A DNA stretch of 64,000 bases from Bin55 sp964572845 (GTDB lineage: Bacteria > Pseudomonadota > Gammaproteobacteria > Pseudomonadales > Azotimanducaceae), in the NCBI GenBank assembly GCA_964572845.1, contig CAZNFX010000009.1, positions 124,001 to 188,000 of the forward strand. Reading direction: 5' to 3'. The notes under the pieces are model-generated. The model had not been told where the DNA came from, ran no database searches, and saw only the letters and a list, made by a program, of their open reading frames with translations. Shown piece after piece: positions 1 to 7,967 of the stretch. Numbering within the stretch: position 1 is the first letter of the stretch; each line of letters opens with the position of its first letter. The position numbers and the translations under genes are program-made.

Positions 1-1
1 G

Positions 2-637
2 CTTCCCCTATTTCTTCTCATTGGTGTTGCGGTTGGAACGTTCGTTGCCTTTGGTTCGCCAAATGTTCATTGGGCATTTGGTTCTGCACTACTACTGACG
101 GGTGGCATGGCTCTGTTGCGAGGAATGACATTGAGAGAGCTCATCGATGGATTCTCTACGGGAGTTCGCGGTGTGGTTGGTGGCTCAATCATTCTGTTGT
201 TGGCAATTACCATTGGGGGAATAAGCCAGCAGACTGGCGGCGGCACGTATTTGGTTGAGCAGTTGGGGTCTGCCATACCGTGGTTCTTACTGCCGGTACT
301 TCTGCAGATCATGACAATGGTCATCGCGTTTTCTACCGGTACCAGTTGGGGGACCTACGCGGTTGCGTTTCCGCTTGCGATGCCTCTAGCTTGGGCGGTA
401 GCCAACAGCCAGGGAATCGACCACCCGTGGTTCTTCATGACTCTCTGCTTTGCTGCCGTCATGGATGGGAGCGTTTACGGTGACCAATGTTCACCGATTT
501 CGGACACAACTGTGCTGAGTTCGATGTGTACAGGGTGCGATTTGATGGATCACGTCAAGACTCAGATTCCGCAGGCTACTTTTGCAGCAGTACTTGCAGC
601 TGTCGCGTGGACCGTCTTGGCATATTTGGCCGGGTAG
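2..637 (+). CDS. Na+/H+ antiporter, NhaC family (C-terminal part)
   Basis: The gene enters from the left edge; only the last 211 codons are present and the open frame starts at base 2. The product is an inner-membrane cation/proton antiporter of the NhaC superfamily. The visible part has alternating hydrophobic segments and the family signature GDQCSPISDTTVLSS, followed by CTGCDLMDHVKTQ and a final hydrophobic helix. Glycine-rich helix ends such as GGISQQTGGGTYLV also fit the family. It converges on the kinase gene that ends 13 bp away on the other strand. Transported ions or organic cations cannot be told from the sequence; some family members exchange organic acids or amines rather than plain sodium. 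Confidence 0.85.
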   Translation, partial: LPLFLLIGVAVGTFVAFGSPNVHWAFGSALLLTGGMALLRGMTLRELIDGFSTGVRGVVGGSIILLLAITIGGISQQTGGGTYLVEQLGSAIPWFLLPVLLQIMTMVIAFSTGTSWGTYAVAFPLAMPLAWAVANSQGIDHPWFFMTLCFAAVMDGSVYGDQCSPISDTTVLSSMCTGCDLMDHVKTQIPQATFAAVLAAVAWTVLAYLAG

Positions 638-650
638 TTCGTCTTTTGCT

Positions 651-1628
651 CTAAGCGCTTACTTTGGCGAAATCTGCGATCGCTTCTTTGTATATGTACT
701 GGCAGAGTGATCTTGTGTTTGGATGAAGTTCAGGACGTGAAGTTGCCCAACCTATCGATGCCAAACTCCTCACAGCATGAAACACCTCGATCATGTCTAT
801 TTCGCGTTGACCAATGGAACGAATTTCGGTATACCCTTCCAGCAATGACGACTTGGCTTCCACATAGCCCGCATCGTCCTTCATTTGATGCAAAGCTACT
901 GCCAAGTCGTATGCATGCCAACCAAAACCGGAGTCGTCAAAGTCGATTATGTGTAGTCGGGTTCCCTGAACGATAACGTTGTGTGGGTGTAGATCTGCAT
1001 GAATCAGACTGAAATTGAAGGGTGTTCTTTCGTAGGCAGACAGAATCTCGCTAACAGCTTGTCGAATTGAGGAAAGTTCGTTCTGCTGAGTCGCGTCGAG
1101 CTGATTCGATTCCCAGAATCGACCCCAAAACGGCTCGTCGCCAACAAACCCATCCGTATCGAGTGCATGCCGCGAGAATCCAATTGGAATCGACCAATTG
1201 ACCGCTTGGTTATGCAACTGGGCGACTAGACGTCCGAGCCGACGATAGGAATCTATGGTAGAAGCCGATTTTCCATCACCGAGAGAAACGTTGCCGAGCT
1301 CCTCGCCCTCTACCCATTCCAACAATCCAGCAAACCTCTCTCCATCTGGACACTCGACTGTGGCGTAGCGTTGTCCGGTTTTGGTACGTACGGCGACAGG
1401 AACATCCAATCCTGCCTCGATCAATGCTTCTGTCCAAAGTTGCTCGGAAACAAGCTCGTCGTGGCTGTGGTATGTGGGTCGATGTAGCCGCAATACATAC
1501 GACTTCCCAGGTCGTGCTTCGACGCGGAATGAGATGTTTTCCGAATGGGAAACAAAGGTAACTTTGTGGTCCTTTACAGGAAAACTTTGCAGTGCGGCGC
1601 ACGCCGCAGCGTGAAATTTCGAATCCAT
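651..1628 (-). CDS. APH-fold small-molecule kinase (hydroxylysine kinase-like)
   Basis: A 325-residue aminoglycoside phosphotransferase-fold kinase (APH, PF01636). The N-lobe carries SYVLRLHRPTYHS near residue 43. The catalytic loop is HADLHPHNV at 210-218, with the catalytic aspartate and metal-binding asparagine, and the DFG-like segment is IDFDDSGFG at 228-236. Family members phosphorylate hydroxyl groups of small metabolites, such as homoserine, choline and hydroxylysine. The gene lies 31 bp downstream of, and on the same strand as, a class III aminotransferase-fold enzyme. That pairing matches the kinase plus ammoniophospholyase pair known for 5-hydroxylysine breakdown. The substrate assignment is inference from context; the kinase fold is clear. 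No antibiotic-resistance role is suggested. Confidence 0.85.
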   Translation of the reverse strand: MDSKFHAAACAALQSFPVKDHKVTFVSHSENISFRVEARPGKSYVLRLHRPTYHSHDELVSEQLWTEALIEAGLDVPVAVRTKTGQRYATVECPDGERFAGLLEWVEGEELGNVSLGDGKSASTIDSYRRLGRLVAQLHNQAVNWSIPIGFSRHALDTDGFVGDEPFWGRFWESNQLDATQQNELSSIRQAVSEILSAYERTPFNFSLIHADLHPHNVIVQGTRLHIIDFDDSGFGWHAYDLAVALHQMKDDAGYVEAKSSLLEGYTEIRSIGQREIDMIEVFHAVRSLASIGWATSRPELHPNTRSLCQYIYKEAIADFAKVSA

Positions 1629-1659
1629 AGCCTAAATTGTCGCGGAGTGTTGAGCGCGA

Positions 1660-2901
1660 CTATACGAGCAGCTTGCAAGTCGCAACGAAGTCTGTTGCAT
1701 CCTGCTTGTTGAACACCAAGGGCGGCCGCAGCTTCAGTACATTGCCAAACTTTCCCGCAGCTCCTATGAGGTAGCGTTCGTGCTTAAGCTTTTCGACCAA
1801 TTCAAGAGCACCCTTGCGGTCCGGTTCTTTCGTAGACTGATCCTTTACCCACTCGATTGCTATGAATAGGCCGCGACCTCTCACTTGACCAACCGAGGGA
1901 TGGTCACGAAGTAACGCTGACAATTGTTCTTTGAGCCAGCCGCCAACATTTGCCGAATTCTCGGCTAGTTTTTCTGAATTCAAGACATCCATTACCGCAT
2001 TCCCCGCCGCTGCCTGCAATGGACTGGACGCAAAGGTGTTGAAGTAACGCGTTTTAGTGCGAAACGATTCCACGATGTCTCTAGACGATGCGGTCGCTGC
2101 TAACGGCACTCCCGCGCCGAGGGGTTTACCCATGGAAACGATGTCGGGTTGAAAACCTTCAGATTCATAGCCCCACCAATCGCCTGTTCGACATAGCCCT
2201 GCCTGGACTTCGTCGGCGATAACCAACCCGCCCCGTTTGTGAACGATGTCGGTGGCCTCCAGCATGAATTTCGACGGAATGTTCGGTAAACCTTCATTGG
2301 CCAGAATTGGGCACACCACCATGCCCGCAAAGGGGATCCCGTCTTGCTTGAAGCTATCGATTGTTGAACGCAACTGATCAAGAAAGTAATCGAGTGGACT
2401 CTCGGCATCGCACCGGTACGTTTCTGGAAAAGAGATAGATCGATATTCCCCGCGTGGGTCGCTTGGACGATGCAACTTGCGTACTTCGTTGCTGTTGCCG
2501 TGATACGCCGCATCCGTGCAAACGAACCCGCGGCCGCCTGTTGTGGTTTTTGCCAATTGAAGTGCGACCTCGTTGGCTTCCGTGCCGGTGCAGGAGAAGA
2601 CGATGCATTCGAGGTGAGCAGTGTGCTTTTCGAGCAAGCGCTCTCCGTAGTCTATGATCCCGTCGTGAAGATAGCGATTGTGGACGTTGAGCCGTCCTAG
2701 CTGTCCACAGATGGCATCAACTACATGAGGGTGGCAATGTCCTACACAAGGAACATTGTTGTACATGTCGACGTACTCTTTTCCCTCGACGTCGTACAGC
2801 TTCACTCCTTTTCCACTAACGATGTGAAGTGGTTCGGAATAGAAAAGCGGCGCACCCGCACCGAAAACGGCATTACGCCTATTGAGAAGCGGCAAGTCCA
2901 T
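1660..2901 (-). CDS. Class III aminotransferase-fold PLP enzyme (phospho-lyase-like)
   Basis: A 413-residue PLP-dependent class III aminotransferase-fold enzyme (PF00202), full length. Visible landmarks are the cofactor phosphate/ring region FSCTGTEANEVALQ near 102-115, the aspartate that binds the pyridine nitrogen in VIADEVQAGLCRTG (D230), and the Schiff-base lysine in IVSMGKPLGAG (K259). This fold includes ordinary omega-aminotransferases. It also includes the ammoniophospholyases acting on phosphoethanolamine and 5-phosphohydroxylysine (ETNPPL/PHYKPL type), which remove phosphate and ammonia from a phosphorylated amino alcohol. The APH-type kinase directly downstream favours the second role. 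The N-terminal DLPLLNRRNAVFGAGAPLFY fits this subgroup. Which substrate it uses is not determined by the sequence. Confidence 0.85.
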   Translation of the reverse strand: MDLPLLNRRNAVFGAGAPLFYSEPLHIVSGKGVKLYDVEGKEYVDMYNNVPCVGHCHPHVVDAICGQLGRLNVHNRYLHDGIIDYGERLLEKHTAHLECIVFSCTGTEANEVALQLAKTTTGGRGFVCTDAAYHGNSNEVRKLHRPSDPRGEYRSISFPETYRCDAESPLDYFLDQLRSTIDSFKQDGIPFAGMVVCPILANEGLPNIPSKFMLEATDIVHKRGGLVIADEVQAGLCRTGDWWGYESEGFQPDIVSMGKPLGAGVPLAATASSRDIVESFRTKTRYFNTFASSPLQAAAGNAVMDVLNSEKLAENSANVGGWLKEQLSALLRDHPSVGQVRGRGLFIAIEWVKDQSTKEPDRKGALELVEKLKHERYLIGAAGKFGNVLKLRPPLVFNKQDATDFVATCKLLV

Positions 2902-3009
2902 AAGTGGGGTTCGTGGGATTCAGGCGTGAATTCTAATGGTTCGTCAAAACCCTAGAATGGGGTGCGCAAGTCCAAATGCAACGGCTCGAATAGGACAAGC
3001 TACTCGACG

Positions 3010-3924
3010 ATGACAAAGACCTCTGTTGTGCTCTGGTGCTTCACGGATGGCAAGAAAGGACACGAAAAACAGTCTCAAGGCCTGATTCAAGGACTCACTA
3101 AGAGTTCCCCTATTGAGTTCGACGTTCATGTGCTGCAAAGCCGATCGAAATTACGAGAGCAATCGCAATTGCCTTCTCCTGACTTAATTGTGGGTGCCGG
3201 GCACGCGACCCATTTACCGGTGTTACGCTCACGTCTGATTTTTGGCGGCAGGTGCATCGTCTTAATGAAGCCAACCTTGCCGGCAAGTTTGTTCGATTTG
3301 GTCTTTGTTCCACAGCACGACACGTGCTCAAGTTTCGGTAACGTGTGTTTCACAGAAGGTGTATTAAGTCCAGGCAGCCATAGAGAACCGGAACCTTCGA
3401 TTGGAACAATACTGCTTGGCGGAGAAAGCCGACACTTTTGTTGGGAGAGCGAGAAAGTATTTGCTCTTGTGGAATCCATCGTGAGACAGAATCGAGACAA
3501 ACGATGGACGATTTGCGACTCGCGTCGCACACCAGCTGCAATGACTCAACGTTTGCGAGCCCTCGAGCATGTTGACACGAAACATTGGCGGGAAACCAGC
3601 TCAGATTTCCTAACTGATCTTGTCGCATCAAGTTCAGACATTTGGGTAACGTGCGACAGCGTTTCCATGTTGTATGAGTCTCTCGCAACGCGAGCTCGCG
3701 TAGGAGTCATTGTGCTTCCTCCAAGATCTCGTTACCGCGCGTCAAACAAACTCTCGCGAGGCATTGAGATGCTAGCGTCAAGCAACAGAATTCAGCTCTC
3801 CTCTGATAGCCTTGTATTGTCGAAAACGGCATCGGATCCGATAGGTGACTCAGAAATCCGTCGTTGTGGTGAACTGGCTTTGCGCCGATTGCTCGACCAC
3901 AAATTGTCACCGACACGAGCATAG
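3010..3924 (+). CDS. Mitochondrial fission ELM1-family protein
   Basis: A 304-residue protein of the ELM1 family (PF06258, formerly DUF1022), common in proteobacteria and of unknown biochemical role there. The family start is seen in VVLWCFTDGKKGHEKQSQGL, followed by LIVGAGHATHLPVLRS and a C-terminal DIWVTCDSVSMLYESLATR segment, an arrangement reminiscent of GT-B glycosyltransferase-like folds. Plant ELM1 takes part in mitochondrial division; this should not be transferred to bacteria. I chose the ATG at 3010, just before the conserved core. An in-frame GTG at 2962 would add 16 residues without similarity to the family. It is divergent from the aminotransferase gene, with about 108 bp between the two starts. 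Confidence 0.75.
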   Translation: MTKTSVVLWCFTDGKKGHEKQSQGLIQGLTKSSPIEFDVHVLQSRSKLREQSQLPSPDLIVGAGHATHLPVLRSRLIFGGRCIVLMKPTLPASLFDLVFVPQHDTCSSFGNVCFTEGVLSPGSHREPEPSIGTILLGGESRHFCWESEKVFALVESIVRQNRDKRWTICDSRRTPAAMTQRLRALEHVDTKHWRETSSDFLTDLVASSSDIWVTCDSVSMLYESLATRARVGVIVLPPRSRYRASNKLSRGIEMLASSNRIQLSSDSLVLSKTASDPIGDSEIRRCGELALRRLLDHKLSPTRA

Positions 3925-4027
3925 ATTCTTGCGCCTTCGCGTTCTGCGGCTCGTTCCACGCGATCAAAGTCTGATTTAACAAAAGTTGTGCTACGATGAA
4001 ATATCAATCTATGCAATAGATTTGCTT

Positions 4028-4438
4028 ATGAAGAGATTCCAACCTATTCCACTTGCGATCGGTGTAGTTTGCCTTGCTGGCATTACAACACTGGCTCAGG
4101 AAAGCAAAACCGAAAGTCCAACACTCTCTGCCACTGACAAGATAGAGATCATTGAAACAATCGAAGTAACTTCCAAGAAGGAACTTGATTCCTCGAATTC
4201 AGAAGGTCTTGATGACGAGATAGTTGCGATTCTCGAGGAGGCGGAAGCCGATGCCACTGTGGTTGAAGGTAAAGTAAAGACTCTTACAAAAACCAAAATT
4301 CAATCCAAAATCGACGAATCCACCCTAACAAAGAATGTCGATAAAGGTCTTAGCGGACAGAAGAAGATCACGATGCCGAAGACAGCCACATCAGCGAAAT
4401 CAGAGGGCAAGCTAAAGCTCAAGACGACTTCAGAGTAG
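4028..4438 (+). CDS. Small exported protein, unknown function
   Basis: A 136-residue protein I do not recognise. It starts MKRFQPIPLAIGVVCLAGI and has a probable Sec signal peptide with cleavage after TTLA or nearby. The mature part has no cysteine. It is acidic in the first half (for example LDDEIVAILEEAEADATVV) and rich in lysine, threonine and serine in the second half, ending SAKSEGKLKLKTTSE. Such low-complexity composition suggests a largely disordered periplasmic protein. The ATG at 4028 puts the signal peptide at the N terminus; an upstream in-frame start at 3986 would add 14 residues ahead of it. No clear Shine-Dalgarno sequence is seen. Confidence 0.55.
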   Translation: MKRFQPIPLAIGVVCLAGITTLAQESKTESPTLSATDKIEIIETIEVTSKKELDSSNSEGLDDEIVAILEEAEADATVVEGKVKTLTKTKIQSKIDESTLTKNVDKGLSGQKKITMPKTATSAKSEGKLKLKTTSE

Positions 4439-4633
4439 CCAAGCCTTAGCTGGTGGTTGCTGGCGCGTTCATGTCCGCAGTTTGACTGCGGGGTTCAATC
4501 TCGATTGGTAGGAGAATGTAGCTTTTGTGAGGGTTCCGGAGCATCTCATTGAGAGTGCCACTGAGGTAAAACGGAATGTGTACCCCTTCTTGCACCTGCT
4601 GAAGGCCGGAGCGCAACAGAATTCATAGAGAAC

Positions 4634-5191
4634 TCAGTCTTTCTTAGTTGATTCGTCCGCATTGGCAACGAAGCACATCCCTTTCTCGACAAACAAGGTC
4701 GCACTCGTTCCCGTTTCCGCTGCGGTGTACAAAGTCCATGCGCCTACAGACGCCCGTGCAAATCGCAACGTCGTTGGATCTAGTGTGAGCAATTCAGACG
4801 GGGGGTTGTTAACACAGCTATAGCCCTTTCGACTGCCTAGACCCTTGATCCGCCTGCATGTATACTCGTGAACATCCGTCGAACCTTCAGCTTGAAACGA
4901 CAGGTACAGATCAACGTCCTCGTCTCCTAGCAAGTCTCGAAATGTCAAGTTTTCGGATAGCCTAAATCCGGCTGTAGCAATGACTCGGGTTTCGTAGGAT
5001 TCGACGGGTGCGGCATCTTCAAGGACATCATGCAACCCAACCTTTGCATCTGCTTCGCAAACCAGCTCAGGGAAATTCGACACGGATTCGTCAACGCTAC
5101 TCGATGCGGACACGATTGTTAGTACCAGAATTAAGCTGCCTGCCAACAGCCCTCTTGTTGGTATGGCTAGTGTTTTCTTCTCTTCCCTCAT
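4634..5191 (-). CDS. Exported protein, unknown function
   Basis: A 185-residue protein without a family I can name. It begins MREEKKTLAIPTRGLLAGS and continues with the hydrophobic stretch LILVLTIVSASSS, a typical Sec signal peptide. The mature part has cysteines in pairs (LVCEAD, YTCRRIKG, YSCVNN and MCFVANAD), which could form disulfides in the periplasm. GAGG just before the start codon could serve as a ribosome-binding site, and an in-frame TTG at 5200 is an alternative start. The first 88 bp overlap, antisense, the signal-peptide region of the divergent peptidase gene, so the 5' end of one of the two genes may need revision. Confidence 0.55.
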   Translation of the reverse strand: MREEKKTLAIPTRGLLAGSLILVLTIVSASSSVDESVSNFPELVCEADAKVGLHDVLEDAAPVESYETRVIATAGFRLSENLTFRDLLGDEDVDLYLSFQAEGSTDVHEYTCRRIKGLGSRKGYSCVNNPPSELLTLDPTTLRFARASVGAWTLYTAAETGTSATLFVEKGMCFVANADESTKKD

Positions 5192-6609
5192 ACGCCTCAA
5201 TCCTTTCTAGAACGTGGTGTGAGTACGAAACTCCCTACTTTACTGTCTATAGCGATCTCAAGAGGCGCGACGCACTGCTAATAGCGCAAGACTTGCTGTC
5301 ATTCCACTATGCAACTAGTGTCGTTATGGCGCCAAATCCACTGCAAGGATCATCGACGACAATCGTTTTGTTTCGAAACTCTCGCGAATTTGTTCGTGAA
5401 TTCAAGCTCTCCAAGTTTATTGGGATCATGCAGCCGTCGTTTCAAGAGCACAAACTGCTGCTAGCTGCAAATGTACGGCGCAAGAATTACACGCAGGTGC
5501 CATTCCACGAGTATGCGCATTACATCATACGGTCTCGACTCGAACGTCCCGCGCCACGATGGTTGGAAGAGGGATTGGCCCAATACTTCTCTACTTTGAA
5601 ATTGCTAGGACCGCATGAAGCCAGCGCCGGTGCCATCGAGCGGCGCCGGGTGCTGGTTTCGTTCTTGGAGACTAAGCACAACAGCTGGGAAGACATACTC
5701 GACTTTGACACAATCCATTCGGATGCAGAACATTTACGCGTACAGTATGACGCAGCCTGGGCATTGGTCCATTACCTAGTTCACGGTATCCCAGCAACCG
5801 ACAATGAACACCCTTTCGACCGAATTAACGTGTTGCTCCAGCGAGTGAATTCGGGAGAAGACGCCATTGCAGCCTACATGTCCATTGCAAACATGAACGA
5901 AAAATCGTTGAACAATGCACTCTATGACTACCTTACCGTCGATCAACCGGAAATTCGGTTTGAGTTTGACGGCGGTGATATTTCAGTAGAGGCAAACGAC
6001 TGCTTGGACCTAACCGATCGATACATGCTGCTCGCAAATTCCCTTGCCGAGTTCAATGTAGACCGGGCACATTACATACTTTTTAGACTCAATCGACTGC
6101 GACCCAAGAATTTTGCAGTGCTAGCCGCTCTAGCCGAGGTAACCAGAGGCGACGCTGAACTGTCAAAGGCCTATGCGGATCAAGCGTACCAGCTCAATCC
6201 ACATGCCGCGGACACTAATGTCGCCAAGGCTTCCGCACTTATTCGACTGTGCGTGGAGTCGCAAGACAGTTCATGTGTTGCGTTGCTGACCGACGCAAAG
6301 AAGCTATATAGAAGAGCATTGGAAATCGATCATCAACGCGTCGATGCAGCCTTTGGCTTGGGCATTCTTTACTTGAACGAGGGTAGAGGAGGTGACGCCC
6401 TAAATTACCTCCGGGTCGCCCACAAGCATGCGCCATGGTCTGCTCGCGTAAACTTCCACCTCGGTGAGACATTCCGCCAACTCGGTGACTATCAACAAGC
6501 GTCCATATACCTAAAGATTGCAAAACACTGGGAGACCGACGAAAAACGTCTTGAAGGAATGCGCGATGTGATTGCATCGGTTGAGAAGGAACTTGCCAAG
6601 GAGCTATGA
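5104..6609 (+). CDS. Secreted HEXXH peptidase (peptidase MA-like) with TPR repeats
   Basis: A 501-residue exported protein. The N terminus (MRTRLLVPELSCLPTALLLV) and the following VFSSLPSYAS form a signal peptide. A gluzincin-type zinc site HEYAH at residues 135-139, with the downstream glutamate segment RWLEEGLAQYF, matches the peptidase MA/DUF1570 group. The C-terminal 200 residues carry helical tetratricopeptide-like repeats (for example AFGLGILYLNEGRGGDALNYL and NFHLGETFRQLGDYQQASIYL), probably for protein contacts. A role in periplasmic or envelope proteolysis is inference. The ATG at 5104 lacks a clear Shine-Dalgarno site but places the signal peptide correctly; an in-frame start at 5008 would add a 32-residue non-hydrophobic leader. 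Its 5' end overlaps the divergent gene on the other strand. Confidence 0.75.
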   Translation: MRTRLLVPELSCLPTALLLVWLVFSSLPSYASILSRTWCEYETPYFTVYSDLKRRDALLIAQDLLSFHYATSVVMAPNPLQGSSTTIVLFRNSREFVREFKLSKFIGIMQPSFQEHKLLLAANVRRKNYTQVPFHEYAHYIIRSRLERPAPRWLEEGLAQYFSTLKLLGPHEASAGAIERRRVLVSFLETKHNSWEDILDFDTIHSDAEHLRVQYDAAWALVHYLVHGIPATDNEHPFDRINVLLQRVNSGEDAIAAYMSIANMNEKSLNNALYDYLTVDQPEIRFEFDGGDISVEANDCLDLTDRYMLLANSLAEFNVDRAHYILFRLNRLRPKNFAVLAALAEVTRGDAELSKAYADQAYQLNPHAADTNVAKASALIRLCVESQDSSCVALLTDAKKLYRRALEIDHQRVDAAFGLGILYLNEGRGGDALNYLRVAHKHAPWSARVNFHLGETFRQLGDYQQASIYLKIAKHWETDEKRLEGMRDVIASVEKELAKEL

Positions 6610-6664
6610 CTAGTTAGTGTCGCCTGAGCACCACCCTAATAGACGACGTATACACAAAACCAAA

Positions 6665-7825
6665 CTAGAACACGCCACCAGCCGGATCTTGACCCAGCAG
6701 ATACTTGCCCACCGTCTGGTAATGTGCCTCGCGTCCTTGGACCTGCTGCGTTATTACATGAACGTCTTGGAACTTGCGCTGAATTCTGGTCGACTCGAAT
6801 ATAGCTGTTGAGCCGCTCAGGTTGTAGACAATGTCTACTACGTCGGCCGCCTGTCGAATCGCGTGCGTGCCGGCCAATCGCAATCGTATCCGATCGTCAA
6901 GCAAAATCTGCCCACTATCACAAACGTTGTTCCAGACCTGATGGACGCTCTGGTAGAGCATGGCTTTAGCACCATTCCACAAGCCCTCCGCACGACCAAT
7001 GTTCAATTGAACGACAGAATCTTCCGCTAAGGTATTTCGCGCGAATTGTGCTTTCTTGGTCAACGCCAGTTCAATTACGCTATCGATTGCCGAGCGAGCC
7101 ACGCCTAGTGCCACGCAAGCGAATCCGCACGCAAACAGTAGGCCCTGAGGTATTACGTAGAGAGGCCCCTTTTCGGCTGGTTCAGTGTCCAGACGCATTG
7201 CACGGTCTGCTGGCACCATGTGTTCGTTTGCTTCGAAGCTAAAGCTCCCTGTGCCCCGTAGTCCATTGACCTGCCAAACATCGACAAGATTGAGCTCACT
7301 TCTTGGAATAAAGTGCAGTAGAGTCGGTTCTCCGTCCGCTCCGCCGGCAACAGCAGCTAGCCAATTTGAATGCCGGCAACCACTCGAGAAATTCCAGCGA
7401 CCCGTCAGTCGAAATCCTCCTTTGACAGTGCGATACTTTGCTCCGCTCGGCGGTCCATTGCCAACAACTCCATGAGGATTTCCCCAAACCTCCTCAGCAA
7501 GCACCCGGGGTGCACGACCCGCATGTGTGGCAAAAACTGCGCCCTGATTCACGCACCAACCTGTACTGCCGTCTGCGTGCGCTATCAATCTGACTACATC
7601 GAGGTACTCAGGGAAGTCTAACTCCTCGCCCCCAAGAGATTGGGGAACCAAGAGGCGAAAAATGCCAAGTTCCTTAAGTTGCTGAGCTAAGTCTTCTGGC
7701 AATTCTCGTTGCTGGTCGATGTCATCGCCTTTCTTGACGATAGCAGGATAAATTTCTCTTGCACGTTCAAGTGCTGACGTTGCAAATGAAGTAGTCAATG
7801 GGGAATCTCGCAATCCCGCTCTCAC
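6665..7825 (-). CDS. Acyl-CoA dehydrogenase-fold flavoprotein (monooxygenase-like)
   Basis: A 386-residue member of the acyl-CoA dehydrogenase superfamily. It belongs to the branch that includes flavin-dependent oxygenases (DszC/HsaA-like) rather than classical beta-oxidation enzymes. Evidence is the N-terminal helical segment ending LAQQLKELGIFRLLVPQSLGG, the middle beta domain KGGFRLTGRWNFSSGCRHSNW, and the C-terminal helical domain with IQRKFQDVHVITQQVQG. The general-base glutamate of classical dehydrogenases is not apparent. A close paralogue lies at 31535-32674. The start is uncertain: GTG at 7825 is the longest, and a TTG at 7798 would give a start more typical of the family. No neighbour reveals the substrate. 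Confidence 0.75.
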   Translation of the reverse strand: MRAGLRDSPLTTSFATSALERAREIYPAIVKKGDDIDQQRELPEDLAQQLKELGIFRLLVPQSLGGEELDFPEYLDVVRLIAHADGSTGWCVNQGAVFATHAGRAPRVLAEEVWGNPHGVVGNGPPSGAKYRTVKGGFRLTGRWNFSSGCRHSNWLAAVAGGADGEPTLLHFIPRSELNLVDVWQVNGLRGTGSFSFEANEHMVPADRAMRLDTEPAEKGPLYVIPQGLLFACGFACVALGVARSAIDSVIELALTKKAQFARNTLAEDSVVQLNIGRAEGLWNGAKAMLYQSVHQVWNNVCDSGQILLDDRIRLRLAGTHAIRQAADVVDIVYNLSGSTAIFESTRIQRKFQDVHVITQQVQGREAHYQTVGKYLLGQDPAGGVF

Positions 7826-7910
7826 CTATCAAGTAAGGTTAGTTTACGGATTTGCAGAGTTTCGAAGCAACATGTGAAGGTGGTGTGGGGACCAAGACAC
7901 AATCCAAAAT

Positions 7911-7945
7911 AAAAAACGGCGTGAGACGCTAAACGCCCCACGCCG
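7911..7945 (-). terminator. Rho-independent terminator of the TonB receptor gene
   Basis: Read on the minus strand, CGGCGTG and CACGCCG pair as a GC-rich stem around a 15-nt partly self-pairing loop. The stem is followed by six thymines and an AT-rich tail. It begins about 22 bp after the stop codon of the receptor gene, so it very likely ends that transcript. Confidence 0.85.
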
Positions 7946-7967
7946 CTACAGATCAGGAATTCGGAGA

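Noticed and set aside
651..1628. Antibiotic-resistance kinase
   Set aside because: The APH fold is shared with many metabolic kinases, and the partner PLP enzyme points to metabolism.
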